Shown here piece by piece: positions 9,126 through 17,980 of a DNA stretch of 64,000 bases. The notes under the pieces are model-generated. The model searched no databases. It saw only the letters and a list, made by a program, of their open reading frames with translations, and was not told where the DNA came from. This DNA is from Oerskovia enterophila (lineage in GTDB: Bacteria > Actinomycetota > Actinomycetes > Actinomycetales > Cellulomonadaceae), in contig NZ_MAQA01000004.1 of assembly GCF_001692445.1 (NCBI RefSeq), positions 110,749 through 174,748 on the forward strand, written 5' to 3'. A program made the position numbers and the translations under genes. How positions within the stretch are numbered: position 1 is the stretch's first letter; each line of letters opens with the position of its first letter.

Positions 9126-9857
9126 TCAAGGATGAAGTGTGGTCACCTCGTCGGCCGGGCCTGCCCTGCCAGGACGGGGTCCTGCGTCGAGGAAGTCGCG
9201 GTATCGCACCACGGCCACCAGGAAGACGAGCACCGCGATCATCTCGAGGGTCTCCTCTCCGAGGACCGCGAGCTGTCCGACGAACGTCGCCCGGTCGAAG
9301 CCCTGGTCCTCGAGCAGTCCCGCGATCGCCTCGAAACCGACGGCGCCGGCCACGTAGAGGACCCCGGCCAGGGCCATGGGACGCAGGAACTGCCGGGGGA
9401 GCCGCCACAGGAGGGGGACCACGATCGCCGCCACGACGAGGGCGAGGGGACCGTAGAACGCGATCCAGCCGTTGAAGGGCAGGTCGGCGATGCTCCGGAA
9501 GTGCTCCTCGAGCGACGTCCCGAGGTGCTCGTGGAAGCTCGTCATCTCGTCGATCGACAGGTAGAGGAGCACGAACGCGATGAGTCCCCACGCCCAGCGG
9601 CGTCCCCGGTCCGGCTCGGCGTGCAGCAGGTCGCCGGTCACGAGGCCGGTCGACGCCAGCAGGATCACCGTGAACCAGGTGGGGACGTTCACCTCCTCGT
9701 CCATGCTGAAGTAGTGGACGAGCGGCTCGATCACCCCGCCGTGGAGGTCGGCTCCCTTCTCGAGGAAGTTCGCGAGGAGGTGCAGGACCGCCAGCACGGC
9801 GATCGCCAGCGCGAGGCGACGGACGAGAACTCTGACAGGCACGGTGACACGCAGCAT
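9126..9857 (-). CDS. Multi-pass membrane protein, unknown function
   Basis: A 243-residue protein with roughly six transmembrane helices: about 12-30, 60-75, 87-105, 130-150, 157-180 and 195-220. A conserved-looking loop DEMTSFHEHLG (about 104-114) could bind metal or act catalytically because it clusters Asp, Glu and two His. I do not recognise a named family. The ATG at 9857 has GGAG 5 nt upstream. It reads in the same direction as the acyltransferase but is separated from it by a hairpin. Confidence 0.65.
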   Translation of the reverse strand: MLRVTVPVRVLVRRLALAIAVLAVLHLLANFLEKGADLHGGVIEPLVHYFSMDEEVNVPTWFTVILLASTGLVTGDLLHAEPDRGRRWAWGLIAFVLLYLSIDEMTSFHEHLGTSLEEHFRSIADLPFNGWIAFYGPLALVVAAIVVPLLWRLPRQFLRPMALAGVLYVAGAVGFEAIAGLLEDQGFDRATFVGQLAVLGEETLEMIAVLVFLVAVVRYRDFLDAGPRPGRAGPADEVTTLHP

Positions 9858-10374
9858 GAGTGCTCCATCGACGACCCAGGCGAGCTCAGGCTCGGCTCGG
9901 AGACACTAGCAGCGACCGGACGTGACCACCACCACACCCGTCGCGCGTATCCATACCGCTCGGTCGGTGAGATAGTTGTCGCATCATGTTTCTCGACCTG
10001 AGCGCTCCCACGCGCACCCCCAGCACCGGACGGCACGGCTCGACGAGCGCCGCCCGCTGTTGTCGCTGTCTCTGAGCAGCCGCTGACAGGCGGCGTCCGT
10101 CGCGGGACCACCCCGACGTGACGGCCCCTCTCGCACAGGTCTGATCCTTCCCCCGCCTTCCGGCAGTCGCCTCCCCCTGCCTGCCGCGCCCTCGCGCGGC
10201 GCGCTGCGGCGACGCCCGACGGCCCCCTCGGCCCCCGGTCTCGTGGCTTCGTCCACGCCGTCGGACTGCCGACGCTCCACGATCCCCCTCGCCACACCGT
10301 CCGTCGGCCTACCGGTCGCGTCCGGGGTGGTCCCCGTGCAGCCCCGCTGCACCTCCTGGAACGGAAGAACCCCC
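9858..10374. other. Divergent intergenic region and long GC-rich leader of the transporter operon
   Basis: About 515 bp between a leftward membrane gene and the rightward solute-binding-protein gene. Both promoters must lie here, but no clear -35/-10 pair stands out. A small 5-bp hairpin is at 10079-10094 (GCCGC / GCGGC). I compared the leader by eye with known riboswitch cores (SAM, cobalamin, NiCo) and found no match. An open frame covering its right part (from 10243) merely extends the lipoprotein gene upstream. Confidence 0.4.
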
Positions 10375-11877
10375 ATGAGAACCCTCAAGGCAGCCGCCGC
10401 GGTCCTGGCGACGACCCTCCTGCTCGCCGCGTGCGGCTCGGGCGGGTCCGGCGGTGCGAGCAGCAGCGCCGCGGCGAGCGCGGACGCCGAGATCGTCATC
10501 GGCTCGACCAACGAGCCCACCGGACTGGTCCGCAACGTCGGCGGCAGCTCGGGCGTCTCGCAGACCATGACGCGCAACGTCTTCGAGGGTCTGACCTCGG
10601 TCGACGTCGACGGCCAGGTGGTCCCGACCCTCGCGAAGGACTGGGACGTGTCCGAGGACGGTCTGGTCTACACGTTCCACCTGCAGCCCGACGTGCACTT
10701 CCACGACGGCTCGGACCTCACGGCGCAGGACGTCGTCTGGAGCATCTCGCAGACCATCGCGCCCGAGTCCAAGAGCGCGCGCAAGAACGACCTGTCGGTC
10801 ATCTCGTCGATCACCGCGCCCGACGACGCCACGGTCCAGCTCGACCTGTCGCGCCGCAGCCAGTCGCTGCCGTTCTACCTCGCGTCCGTGACGGTCGTGC
10901 AGGACGGCGACACCGAGCTCACGAGCGAGAACGGCACGGGCCCGTACCGGTTCGTCGAGTGGACGCAGGGTGACCACCTGACGATCGAGCGCAACGACGA
11001 CTACTGGGGCGAGCCCGCGAAGAACTCGGGCGTCACGTTCCGCTTCTTCAAGGACACGACCGCGCTCAACAACGCGCTCCTGACCGGTGACCTCGACCTG
11101 GTCATCGCGGAGGACTCCCCGGACCAGCTCGTGCAGTTCGAGGGGAACGACGCGTTCACGATCACGGAGGGCACGTCGACGACCAAGCAGATCTGGGCCT
11201 TCAACGACCGCGTCGCGCCGTTCGACGACGTCCGCGTCCGCCAGGCGCTGTACAAGGCGATCGACCGCGAGAAGGTGCTCGACGCGGTGTGGGACGGCTA
11301 CGGCCAGGTCATCGGCTCGATGGTCCCCCCGACCGACCCGTGGTTCGTCGACCAGGCCGACGTGCACGCGTACGACCCGCAGGCCGCGAAGGACCTCCTC
11401 GCGCAGGCCGGCGTGAGCGACCTGACGATCGCGGTCGACTACGTCGCGGGAGACCCGTCCGAGACCATCGCCCAGCTCCTCCAGTCGGACCTCCAGGCCG
11501 TGGGCGTCACGCTCACGCTCAACCCGATCGACGACGCGACCTGGTACCAGAAGATCTACACGGACCACGACTTCCAGACCACGCTCATGGGCCACGTGAA
11601 CCCGCGCGACGTCGTCTGGTACGCCAACCCGGACTTCTACTGGGGCTACGACAACAAGGACGTCCAGCAGTGGGTCGCGGACGCCGACCAGGCGGCCACG
11701 ACCGAGGAGCAGACGGCCCTGCTGACCCAGGTCAACGAGACGATCGGGCAGGAGGCGGCGAGCGCCTGGCTGTACCTCGACCCGCAGATCCGGGTCGCTC
11801 GCGCCGAGATCACGGGCTTCCCGGTGAACCAGGTGACGGAGAGCTTCTACGTCGCCGACATCGTGCGGGAAGGCTGA
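10375..11877 (+). CDS. Peptide-type ABC transporter solute-binding lipoprotein (family 5)
   Basis: A 500-residue extracytoplasmic binding protein. The signal peptide ends in a lipobox LLLAACGSG with the lipid-modified Cys near residue 20, followed by a Ser/Gly/Ala linker. The body has typical SBP family 5 blocks: MTRNVFEGL, LAKDWDVSEDGLVYTFHLQPDVHFHDG, NGTGPYRF and DVRVRQAL. Family members bind di/oligopeptides, nickel-chelates or glycans; the ligand is unknown. It heads a five-gene operon with two permeases and two ATPases, the last four joined by 4-nt overlaps. ATG 10375 is chosen because it begins the signal peptide. Confidence 0.9.
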   Translation: MRTLKAAAAVLATTLLLAACGSGGSGGASSSAAASADAEIVIGSTNEPTGLVRNVGGSSGVSQTMTRNVFEGLTSVDVDGQVVPTLAKDWDVSEDGLVYTFHLQPDVHFHDGSDLTAQDVVWSISQTIAPESKSARKNDLSVISSITAPDDATVQLDLSRRSQSLPFYLASVTVVQDGDTELTSENGTGPYRFVEWTQGDHLTIERNDDYWGEPAKNSGVTFRFFKDTTALNNALLTGDLDLVIAEDSPDQLVQFEGNDAFTITEGTSTTKQIWAFNDRVAPFDDVRVRQALYKAIDREKVLDAVWDGYGQVIGSMVPPTDPWFVDQADVHAYDPQAAKDLLAQAGVSDLTIAVDYVAGDPSETIAQLLQSDLQAVGVTLTLNPIDDATWYQKIYTDHDFQTTLMGHVNPRDVVWYANPDFYWGYDNKDVQQWVADADQAATTEEQTALLTQVNETIGQEAASAWLYLDPQIRVARAEITGFPVNQVTESFYVADIVREG

Positions 11878-11887
11878 CCGAGTACCC

Positions 11888-12856
11888 ATGTCCCGCTACC
11901 TCCTGACGCGCGTCGGCACGCTGCTGCTGTCGCTGGTCCTCGCGAGCGTCGTGGTCTTCGCCGTCCTCCGGTTCCTGCCGGGGGACAGCGCGGGCACGTC
12001 GCTCGGCGTGGGCACGACGAGCGACCAGCTCGAGCAGCTGCGTGCCGACCTCGGCACCGACCAGCCCCTGTGGACGCAGTACGGGCAGTGGGTCGCGGGA
12101 CTGTTCTCGGGGAGCGCGGGCACGTCGTTCGTCTCGCGCCTCCCGGTGGGCGAGCTGATCGCGAGCAAGCTGCCGATCACGCTGCCCCTGAGCCTCGCGG
12201 CCTTCGTGGTCTCGGTGCTCGTGTCGGTGCCGCTCGGGGTCGTCGCGGCGGTCCGTCGTCGCGGCGTCGTGGGGGTCACGGTCTCGGCCGTGTCGCAGCT
12301 GGGCGTCGCGGTGCCGGTCTTCTGGGTCGGCGTGATCCTGGTGTGGATCTTCGCGCTCGAGGCGGGGGTCCTGCCGCCCGGCGGGTTCCCCCGCCAGGGC
12401 TGGGAGGACCCCGCGGCGGCCGTCAGGTCGCTGGTCCTGCCCGTGGCGACCGTGGCCATCGCCATGTCGTCGGTCATGGTCCGGTACGTGCGGTCGGCGA
12501 CTCTCGACGTGCTGGACCAGGACTACGTCCGCACGGCTCGCTCGCTCGGCTACGGCCGGTGGCACGCCCTCGCGCGGCACGGGCTGCGCAACGGCGCGGT
12601 CCCGGTCGTCGCGATCCTCGGGATCGAGCTCGCGACGTCGTTGCTGGGGGCCGTGGTCGTGGAGAACGTCTTCGCGCTCCCGGGCCTCGGCACGCTGCTG
12701 GTCTCGTCGGTCGAGGGCCGTGACCTGCCGGTCGTGCAGGCGCTCGTCCTGGGGCTGACGGCCCTGGTCCTCGTCACGAACTTCCTGGTCGACCTCGCCC
12801 AGCGCGGCATCGACCCCCGGCTGCGCGCCGGCTCGGCCCTCGGAGGCGCACGATGA
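11888..12856 (+). CDS. ABC transporter permease, DppB-type
   Basis: A 322-residue inner-membrane permease with about six helices. It has the usual N-terminal MxRYLLxRxxxLL start, a large outer loop (about 36-100) and the BPD_transp_1 domain. The cytoplasmic EAA-like loop reads YVRTARSLGYGRWHALARHGLRN. The family is the DppB/OppB half of peptide-type importers, which pairs with a DppC partner. It begins 10 nt after the binding-protein gene and overlaps the next gene by 4 nt. Confidence 0.9.
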   Translation: MSRYLLTRVGTLLLSLVLASVVVFAVLRFLPGDSAGTSLGVGTTSDQLEQLRADLGTDQPLWTQYGQWVAGLFSGSAGTSFVSRLPVGELIASKLPITLPLSLAAFVVSVLVSVPLGVVAAVRRRGVVGVTVSAVSQLGVAVPVFWVGVILVWIFALEAGVLPPGGFPRQGWEDPAAAVRSLVLPVATVAIAMSSVMVRYVRSATLDVLDQDYVRTARSLGYGRWHALARHGLRNGAVPVVAILGIELATSLLGAVVVENVFALPGLGTLLVSSVEGRDLPVVQALVLGLTALVLVTNFLVDLAQRGIDPRLRAGSALGGAR

Positions 12857-13788
12857 GCATCAACCTGGGCGGGGAGATCCCCGGGGCCGCTGCGGGCCGC
12901 ATCGAGGTCGAGGAGTCGCTCGCGCCGCACGTCTCGGGCGGTGCGGGGGACGCCCCGCGCGCCCGACGGCGGAGCGTCAGCCCGTCGTTCGTCGCAGGTC
13001 TGGTCATGGTCGGGCTGGTCGCGCTCGTCGGTGTCGTCGCGATCTTCTGGACGCCCTACGACGTGGGCGCGGGCGCGGCCGGCACGGGCGGGCGCCTCGA
13101 GGGGCCGAGCGCGCAGTTCTGGGCGGGCACCGACCGGCTGGGGCGCGACCTGCTGAGCCAGCTCATGGGCGGGGCGACGGTCGCGATGACCGTGGCGATC
13201 GCCTCGGTCGTCATCGCGGGCGTGCTGGGCATCACGATCGGCGTGGTCGCGGCGGCGACCACGCGGTGGGCCGACGTCGCGCTGCTCAACGTGATCGACC
13301 TGATGATCGCCTTCCCGACCCTGCTGCTGGCCATGCTCATCGTGACGGTCCGAGGTGCGTCCCTGACCTCGGCGATCGTCGCGATCGGCATCTCGGGGGC
13401 CGCGGTGATCGCGCGCGTCACGCGGGTCAACGCCGCGCGGGTGCTGCGCGAGGACTACGTGACGGCCGCGACGGCGTCGGGCACGGGCTGGTGGGGGACC
13501 ATCCTGCGCCACGTCCTGCCCAACGTGGCCCCCACCCTGCTGGTCCAGCTCATGCTGCTCGCGGGCGGGGCGATCCTCGCCGAGGCGTCGCTGTCCTACC
13601 TGGGGCTCGGCTCGCCGTCGGCCCTGTCCTGGGGGCGGCTGCTCAGCGCCGCCCAGAAGTCCGTCGCGGTCCAGCCGCTCGGGGCGATCCTGCCCGGGCT
13701 GCTCATCGCGTGGACCGTGCTCGGCCTGAACCTCCTGGGCGACGGCATCCGTGAACGGACCGACCCGAGCCTGCGAGGCGACCGATGA
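12853..13788 (+). CDS. ABC transporter permease, DppC-type
   Basis: A 311-residue permease partner. A cytoplasmic N-terminal tail of about 40 residues precedes the first helix. The segment FWAGTDRLGRDLLSQLMGG is the DppC/OppC hallmark before the core helices, and the EAA loop is YVTAATASGTGWWGTILRHVLPN. The ATG overlaps the upstream stop (ATGA), and the same overlap links it to the next ATPase gene, so translation is coupled. Confidence 0.9.
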   Translation: MSINLGGEIPGAAAGRIEVEESLAPHVSGGAGDAPRARRRSVSPSFVAGLVMVGLVALVGVVAIFWTPYDVGAGAAGTGGRLEGPSAQFWAGTDRLGRDLLSQLMGGATVAMTVAIASVVIAGVLGITIGVVAAATTRWADVALLNVIDLMIAFPTLLLAMLIVTVRGASLTSAIVAIGISGAAVIARVTRVNAARVLREDYVTAATASGTGWWGTILRHVLPNVAPTLLVQLMLLAGGAILAEASLSYLGLGSPSALSWGRLLSAAQKSVAVQPLGAILPGLLIAWTVLGLNLLGDGIRERTDPSLRGDR

Positions 13789-14633
13789 CGCGCACGACCC
13801 CTCCCACGCCGAGCACCGCCGGCCCCACGACGAGTCACACCGGGCTCGAGGTGCGGGACCTGACGGTGGCGACGTCGTCGGGCCGGGTGCTGCTCGACCG
13901 CGTGAGCTGGCGCGTCGCGCCCGGCGAGCGCCTGGGCGTGATCGGCGAGTCCGGCTCGGGCAAGTCCCTCACCGCGGCCGCGATCCTCGGTCTGCTGCCC
14001 GACGGCATGGCCGCGACCGGGCAGGTCCTGCTCGACGGGACCGACCTGCTGCCCCTCGGTGAGAAGGCCCTGCGCCGCGTGCGCGGGGCCCGCATCGCGA
14101 TGGTCTTCCAGGAGCCCCTCACGGCGCTCGACCCGCTCATGACGATCGGGCGGCAGATCGCCGGGCCGCTGCGTCTGCACCGCAAGGTCTCGCGTGCGCG
14201 GGCCGCCGAGCTCGCCGCCGAGCTGTGCCGCCTGGTGCGCCTCGACGACACCGAGCGCATCCTCGGTTCCTACCCCTGGCAGCTCTCGGGCGGGCAGCGC
14301 CAGCGCGCCTGCCTCGCCATGGCCCTCGCGTGCGAGCCCGACGTCCTGATCGCCGACGAGCCCACCACGGCCCTCGACGTGACCGTCCAGGCCGAGATCC
14401 TCGCCCTGCTCGACGACCTGATCGAGCGCACCGGGACGGCCCTGGTCTTCGTGTCGCACGACCTGCCCGTGGTCGCCCGCGTCACGCGCGACCTCGTGGT
14501 CATGCGGCACGGGAAGGTCGTCGAGGCCACGAGCGTCGCGCGCGCCCTCGAGGCGCCCGAGGACCCCTACACGCGCTCGCTGCTCACCGCGGCGCGCGCC
14601 GTGACCCACCTGCCCACCCTGGAGGACCGATGA
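13785..14633 (+). CDS. ABC transporter ATPase, DppD-type
   Basis: A 282-residue nucleotide-binding subunit. Walker A GESGSGKS is at 54-61, followed by a Q-loop [12 protein letters not shown], signature LSGGQRQR, Walker B VLIADEP and the switch histidine in VSHD. It is shorter than typical DppD/OppD proteins (about 320-330 residues) because the C-terminal oligopeptide-transporter extension with its cysteine cluster is missing or minimal. The ATGA overlaps on both sides place it firmly in the operon. Confidence 0.9.
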   Translation: MTRTTPPTPSTAGPTTSHTGLEVRDLTVATSSGRVLLDRVSWRVAPGERLGVIGESGSGKSLTAAAILGLLPDGMAATGQVLLDGTDLLPLGEKALRRVRGARIAMVFQEPLTALDPLMTIGRQIAGPLRLHRKVSRARAAELAAELCRLVRLDDTERILGSYPWQLSGGQRQRACLAMALACEPDVLIADEPTTALDVTVQAEILALLDDLIERTGTALVFVSHDLPVVARVTRDLVVMRHGKVVEATSVARALEAPEDPYTRSLLTAARAVTHLPTLEDR

Positions 14634-15439
14634 GCGACCAGCCCACGAGCGGCGACCGGCCGGTAGGCGACGCCGCGCCTCTCGTCGCGCTCGACCGCGT
14701 GCGGCGCGAGTTCGGCGGGTCGCGCCGCACACCCCCGACGACGGCGCTCGCGGGCGTCGACCTCACGGTCCGGGCCGGGCGCAGCGTGGGGATCGTGGGC
14801 GAGTCGGGAGCCGGGAAGTCGACCCTCCTGCGGCTGCTGCTCGGGCTCGACAGCCCGACGAGCGGCACCATCGCCTACCGTGGCGCACCCCTGGACCGCC
14901 GGGACCGTGCGCTCATGCGGCGGTACCGGCGCGAGGTCCAGGTCGTCCTCCAGGACCCTCGCACGTCGCTCGACCCGCGCATGACGGTCGCCCGGATCGT
15001 CGCCGAGCCGCTGCGCTCGCTCCGGATCGGTGGCGACGTGTCGGCGCGCGTCGACGAGGTGCTGGGGTGGGTGGGCCTCGACCCCGACGCCCGGACCAAG
15101 TACCCGGCCCAGTTCTCGGGCGGCCAGCGTCAGCGCATCGCGATCGCCCGGGCCCTCGCGCCCTCGCCGTCGGTCCTGGTGGGCGACGAGCCCGTGAGCG
15201 CGCTCGACGTGTCGGTCCGCGAGCAGGTCATGGACCTGCTGCGCGGGCTCCAGCGCGACCTGGGGCTCACGCTCGTCCTGGTCAGCCACGACATGGCGAT
15301 CGTCGGGCAGCTGTGCGAGGAGACCGTGGTGCTGCGCGGGGGAGAGGTCGTCGAGGCCGGCCCCACGCGCGAGGTGCTGACCCGGCCGGCCGCTGCGTAC
15401 ACGCGTGAGCTGCTCGCGGCGGTGCCGACGCTGCCCTGA
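14630..15439 (+). CDS. ABC transporter ATPase, DppF-type
   Basis: A 269-residue nucleotide-binding subunit, last gene of the importer operon. Walker A GESGAGKS is at 57-64, then VLQDPRTSLDPRM, signature FSGGQRQR, Walker B VLVGDEP and switch VSHD. The start ATG 14630 overlaps the upstream TGA by 4 nt. The frame stays open upstream to 14225, but that part is a shadow. The pair of distinct ATPases with two permeases makes a complete peptide-class importer. Confidence 0.9.
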   Translation: MSDQPTSGDRPVGDAAPLVALDRVRREFGGSRRTPPTTALAGVDLTVRAGRSVGIVGESGAGKSTLLRLLLGLDSPTSGTIAYRGAPLDRRDRALMRRYRREVQVVLQDPRTSLDPRMTVARIVAEPLRSLRIGGDVSARVDEVLGWVGLDPDARTKYPAQFSGGQRQRIAIARALAPSPSVLVGDEPVSALDVSVREQVMDLLRGLQRDLGLTLVLVSHDMAIVGQLCEETVVLRGGEVVEAGPTREVLTRPAAAYTRELLAAVPTLP

Positions 15440-15496
15440 GGGGCGTGCCGCCGTCGGGCACGGCGACGCAGCGGGATCCCGTCGACGGAGAGGGTT

Positions 15497-15536
15497 CTCG
15501 TCGAGACAGAGGCCTGCGGACCCCTGTCTCGACGAG
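15497..15536 (+). terminator. Strong hairpin ending the ABC importer operon
   Basis: Perfect 13-bp inverted repeat CTCGTCGAGACAG / CTGTCTCGACGAG around a 14-nt loop, lying 58 bp after the last transporter gene. Partly complementary GAGAGGG and CCCTCTC tracts outside the arms could lengthen the stem. It has no U-tract, like the other hairpins in this window. Confidence 0.65.
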
Positions 15537-15574
15537 ACCCCTCTCTCGTGGCGCCTGAACTGCGCTGCCCGACA

Positions 15575-15663
15575 ACCCGCAACCTTCTTGCATGTCCGGA
15601 AAGGGAGACACGTCCCTGGGGTCTGTGTAATCTTTCAGCAAGAACCCGCAATTCTCTGCAATG
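15575..15663 (+). promoter_or_regulatory. Imperfect direct repeat bracketing the amylase promoter
   Basis: Two 20-nt segments beginning ACCCGCAA (15575-15594 and 15644-15663) match at 14 of 20 positions and each contains a TGCA core. One lies just upstream of the -35 and one just downstream of the predicted start. That arrangement suits a carbon-source repressor such as a LacI/MalR-type protein. The regulator is not in the window, so the role is inferred. Confidence 0.35.
15605..15633 (+). promoter_or_regulatory. Predicted promoter of the alpha-amylase gene
   Basis: GAGACA (15605-15610) and TAATCT (15628-15633) are separated by exactly 17 bp. This is the best sigma-A-like pair in the upstream region, and it would start transcription near 15640. 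An imperfect direct repeat (15575-15594 and 15644-15663) brackets it and is reported separately. Confidence 0.5.
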
Positions 15664-15807
15664 GTGACAGGCGCGGGTTCGGCCGGCGGTCAGGCCGGTC
15701 CAGGGGGACAGGGGGAGCGGTAACGCCCCGGCACCGACGCCGGGGCGCGGACGGGCAGCCACGCACCGACGCGGGGCTGTGCGCAGCACCGAACGGAGAA
15801 CGCAGCA

Positions 15808-17913
15808 ATGATGCTCAGCCGAACAACCAGACCGGTCCGCAGGAACTCACGGCACAGACTCCTCGCCGGGCTCACGGCGCTCGCCGTGCTCACCTCGGGC
15901 CTCGTCGCCGGGGCGGTACCCGCCTCGGCCAAGGCCCCGACGCCCTCGCCCGTGGTCGCGTCGGAGAACGGTCGAGGGAACGTCGTCCTCAACATGTTCC
16001 AGTGGACGTGGGACGCGGTCGCCGCCGAGTGCACCAGCACGATCGGACCGGCCGGCTTCGGATACGTCCAGGTCTCCCCGCCCCAGGAGCACATCCAGGG
16101 CACCGCGTGGTGGACCTCCTACCAGCCCGTGAGCTACAAGATCGAGTCCAAGCTCGGCAACCGCGCCGAGTTCCAGAACATGGTCAACACCTGCAGGACC
16201 GCAGGCGTGGGCATCGTGGTGGACGCGGTCGTCAACCACACGGCGGGCGCCGACACCGGCTCGGGCACGGGCACGGGAGGGACCAGCTACTCGGTCGACA
16301 GCTTCCCCGGGGTCCCGTACGGCGCGAACGACTTCAACGACTGCCGCGCCAACATCACCAACTACGGCGACCGGTACAACGTCCAGAACTGTCGCCTCGT
16401 CTCGCTCCAGGACCTGCGCACCAGCTCCGACTACGTGCGCGGCAAGATCGCGGGCTACATGAACGACCTGCTCGGCCTGGGCGTCGCGGGCTTCCGCATC
16501 GATGCGGCCAAGCACATCCCGGCCGCCGACCTCGAGGCCATCAAGGCCAGGCTCACCAACCCGAACGTCTACTGGGTCCACGAGGTCATCGGGGCCGCGG
16601 GCGAGCCCATCCAGCCGTCCGAGTACCTGGGCAGCGGGGACTCGCACGAGTTCAACTACGCACGAGACCTCAAGAGCAGGTTCGACGGGAGCATCAAGGA
16701 CCTGCGCTACATCGCCGACAACAAGCTCGCTTCCGATCGTGCGGGGGTCTTCGTCGACAACCACGACACCGAGCGCAACGGCGAGACCATGAACTACAAG
16801 TGGGGCGCCAAGTACAAGCTCGCCAACGCGTTCATGCTCTCGTGGCCCTACGGCTCACCCTCGGTCTACACGGGCTACACGTGGACCGACAAGGACGCGG
16901 GCGCGCCCGGTGCCACCAACAGCTCGGTCCCCGACGCGAGCTGCTCCAGCAGCGCCTGGACCTGCACGCAGCGCTGGACCGAGATCGCGGGCATGGTCGG
17001 CTTCCACAACACGGTCGAGGGCACGTCCGTGACGAACTGGTGGGACGACGGCAACAACAACATCGCCTACGGCCGCGGTGACAAGGGGTACGTGGCGATC
17101 AACAACACCGGTTCGGCCGTGACGCGCACCTACCAGACGTCGCTGCCCGCGAACACCTACTGCGACGTCGTGGCGAGCAAGGACTGCTCCACGACGTACA
17201 CCGTGAGCTCCTCGGGGACGTTCACCGCGACGGTGCCCGCGTACGGGGCGCTCGCGCTGCACGTCGGGAAGACCGGCGGCACGCCGTGCACGGTCGACTG
17301 CCCGACCACCTCCGCCACCACCGTCTACTACTCGACCTCGAAGGGGTGGAGCGCGTACAAGGTCCACTACAGGATCGGTGCGGGCGCCTGGACCACGGCT
17401 CCCGGCGTCGACATGACCGCAGCCTGCACGGGCTGGGTCTCGCGCGAGATCCCCGCGAACGGGGCCACCGTCACGGCCGCGTTCACCAACGGCTCGGGTA
17501 CGTGGGACAACAACGGCGGCAAGGACTTCAGCCTCACGGGCCGGCACGTCCAGGTCTCGGGCGGCGTCGTGACCGCGGGTGACCCGTGCGCAGGGACCGG
17601 GGGCGGCGGGCCCGGTGAGACCGAGGGCGACGCGAGCTTCTCGGTCAACGCCACCACGGTCCTGGGGCAGAGCGTCTACGTCGTGGGCAGCATCACGGCC
17701 CTCGGGTCGTGGGCACCCGCCTCGGCCAAGCCGCTCTCGGCCGCGAGCTACCCCGTCTGGAAGCTCACGCTCGACCTGCCCGCCGGGACGACCTTCGAGT
17801 ACAAGTACGTCAAGAAGGACGGCGCGGGCAACGTGGTCTGGGAGAGCGGTGCCAACCGCACCGCGACGGTCGGGGCGAACGGGGCCGTGACCTTGAACGA
17901 CACCTGGAAGTAG
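15808..17913 (+). CDS. Secreted GH13 alpha-amylase with starch-binding modules
   Basis: A 701-residue secreted enzyme that cleaves alpha-1,4 bonds in starch. A Sec signal peptide with an RRNSRHR n-region ends near ASA (about residue 40). The catalytic barrel carries DAVVNH (region II-type), FRIDAAKH with nucleophile Asp232, the acid/base Glu259 in VHEV, and Asp320 in FVDNHD. These match the short bacterial/animal-like GH13 subfamily (GH13_32-like). After the beta-sandwich domain come a CBM25-like module (VYYSTSKGWSAYKVHYR) and a C-terminal CBM20-like module (VYVVGSITALGSW). GGAG lies 9 nt before ATG 15808. It has its own predicted promoter and a strong terminator. Confidence 0.93.
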   Translation: MMLSRTTRPVRRNSRHRLLAGLTALAVLTSGLVAGAVPASAKAPTPSPVVASENGRGNVVLNMFQWTWDAVAAECTSTIGPAGFGYVQVSPPQEHIQGTAWWTSYQPVSYKIESKLGNRAEFQNMVNTCRTAGVGIVVDAVVNHTAGADTGSGTGTGGTSYSVDSFPGVPYGANDFNDCRANITNYGDRYNVQNCRLVSLQDLRTSSDYVRGKIAGYMNDLLGLGVAGFRIDAAKHIPAADLEAIKARLTNPNVYWVHEVIGAAGEPIQPSEYLGSGDSHEFNYARDLKSRFDGSIKDLRYIADNKLASDRAGVFVDNHDTERNGETMNYKWGAKYKLANAFMLSWPYGSPSVYTGYTWTDKDAGAPGATNSSVPDASCSSSAWTCTQRWTEIAGMVGFHNTVEGTSVTNWWDDGNNNIAYGRGDKGYVAINNTGSAVTRTYQTSLPANTYCDVVASKDCSTTYTVSSSGTFTATVPAYGALALHVGKTGGTPCTVDCPTTSATTVYYSTSKGWSAYKVHYRIGAGAWTTAPGVDMTAACTGWVSREIPANGATVTAAFTNGSGTWDNNGGKDFSLTGRHVQVSGGVVTAGDPCAGTGGGGPGETEGDASFSVNATTVLGQSVYVVGSITALGSWAPASAKPLSAASYPVWKLTLDLPAGTTFEYKYVKKDGAGNVVWESGANRTATVGANGAVTLNDTWK

Positions 17914-17927
17914 CCGCAGCAGGCAGT

Positions 17928-17957
17928 CCGGAGGGTCCCCGTCCGGGGGCCCTCCGG
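17928..17957 (+). terminator. Terminator hairpin after alpha-amylase
   Basis: 13-bp stem (CCGGAGGG...CCCTCCGG outer part) with a 4-nt loop GTCC and a single T-G pair, which is U-G in the plus-strand RNA. It starts 15 bp after the amylase stop and ends 23 bp before mazG. No T-run follows. Confidence 0.7.
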
Positions 17958-17980
17958 TCCGTCGTCCCTACGATGGGCGC

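Noticed and set aside
9900..10374. Riboswitch in the long leader of the peptide-type transporter
   Set aside because: Compared by eye with SAM, cobalamin and NiCo riboswitch cores; no conserved core was found. A covariance search would be needed to exclude a rarer class.
10309..11889. A 526-codon open frame antisense to the solute-binding lipoprotein
   Set aside because: Shadow frame; the sense strand encodes a complete lipoprotein with lipobox and operon context.
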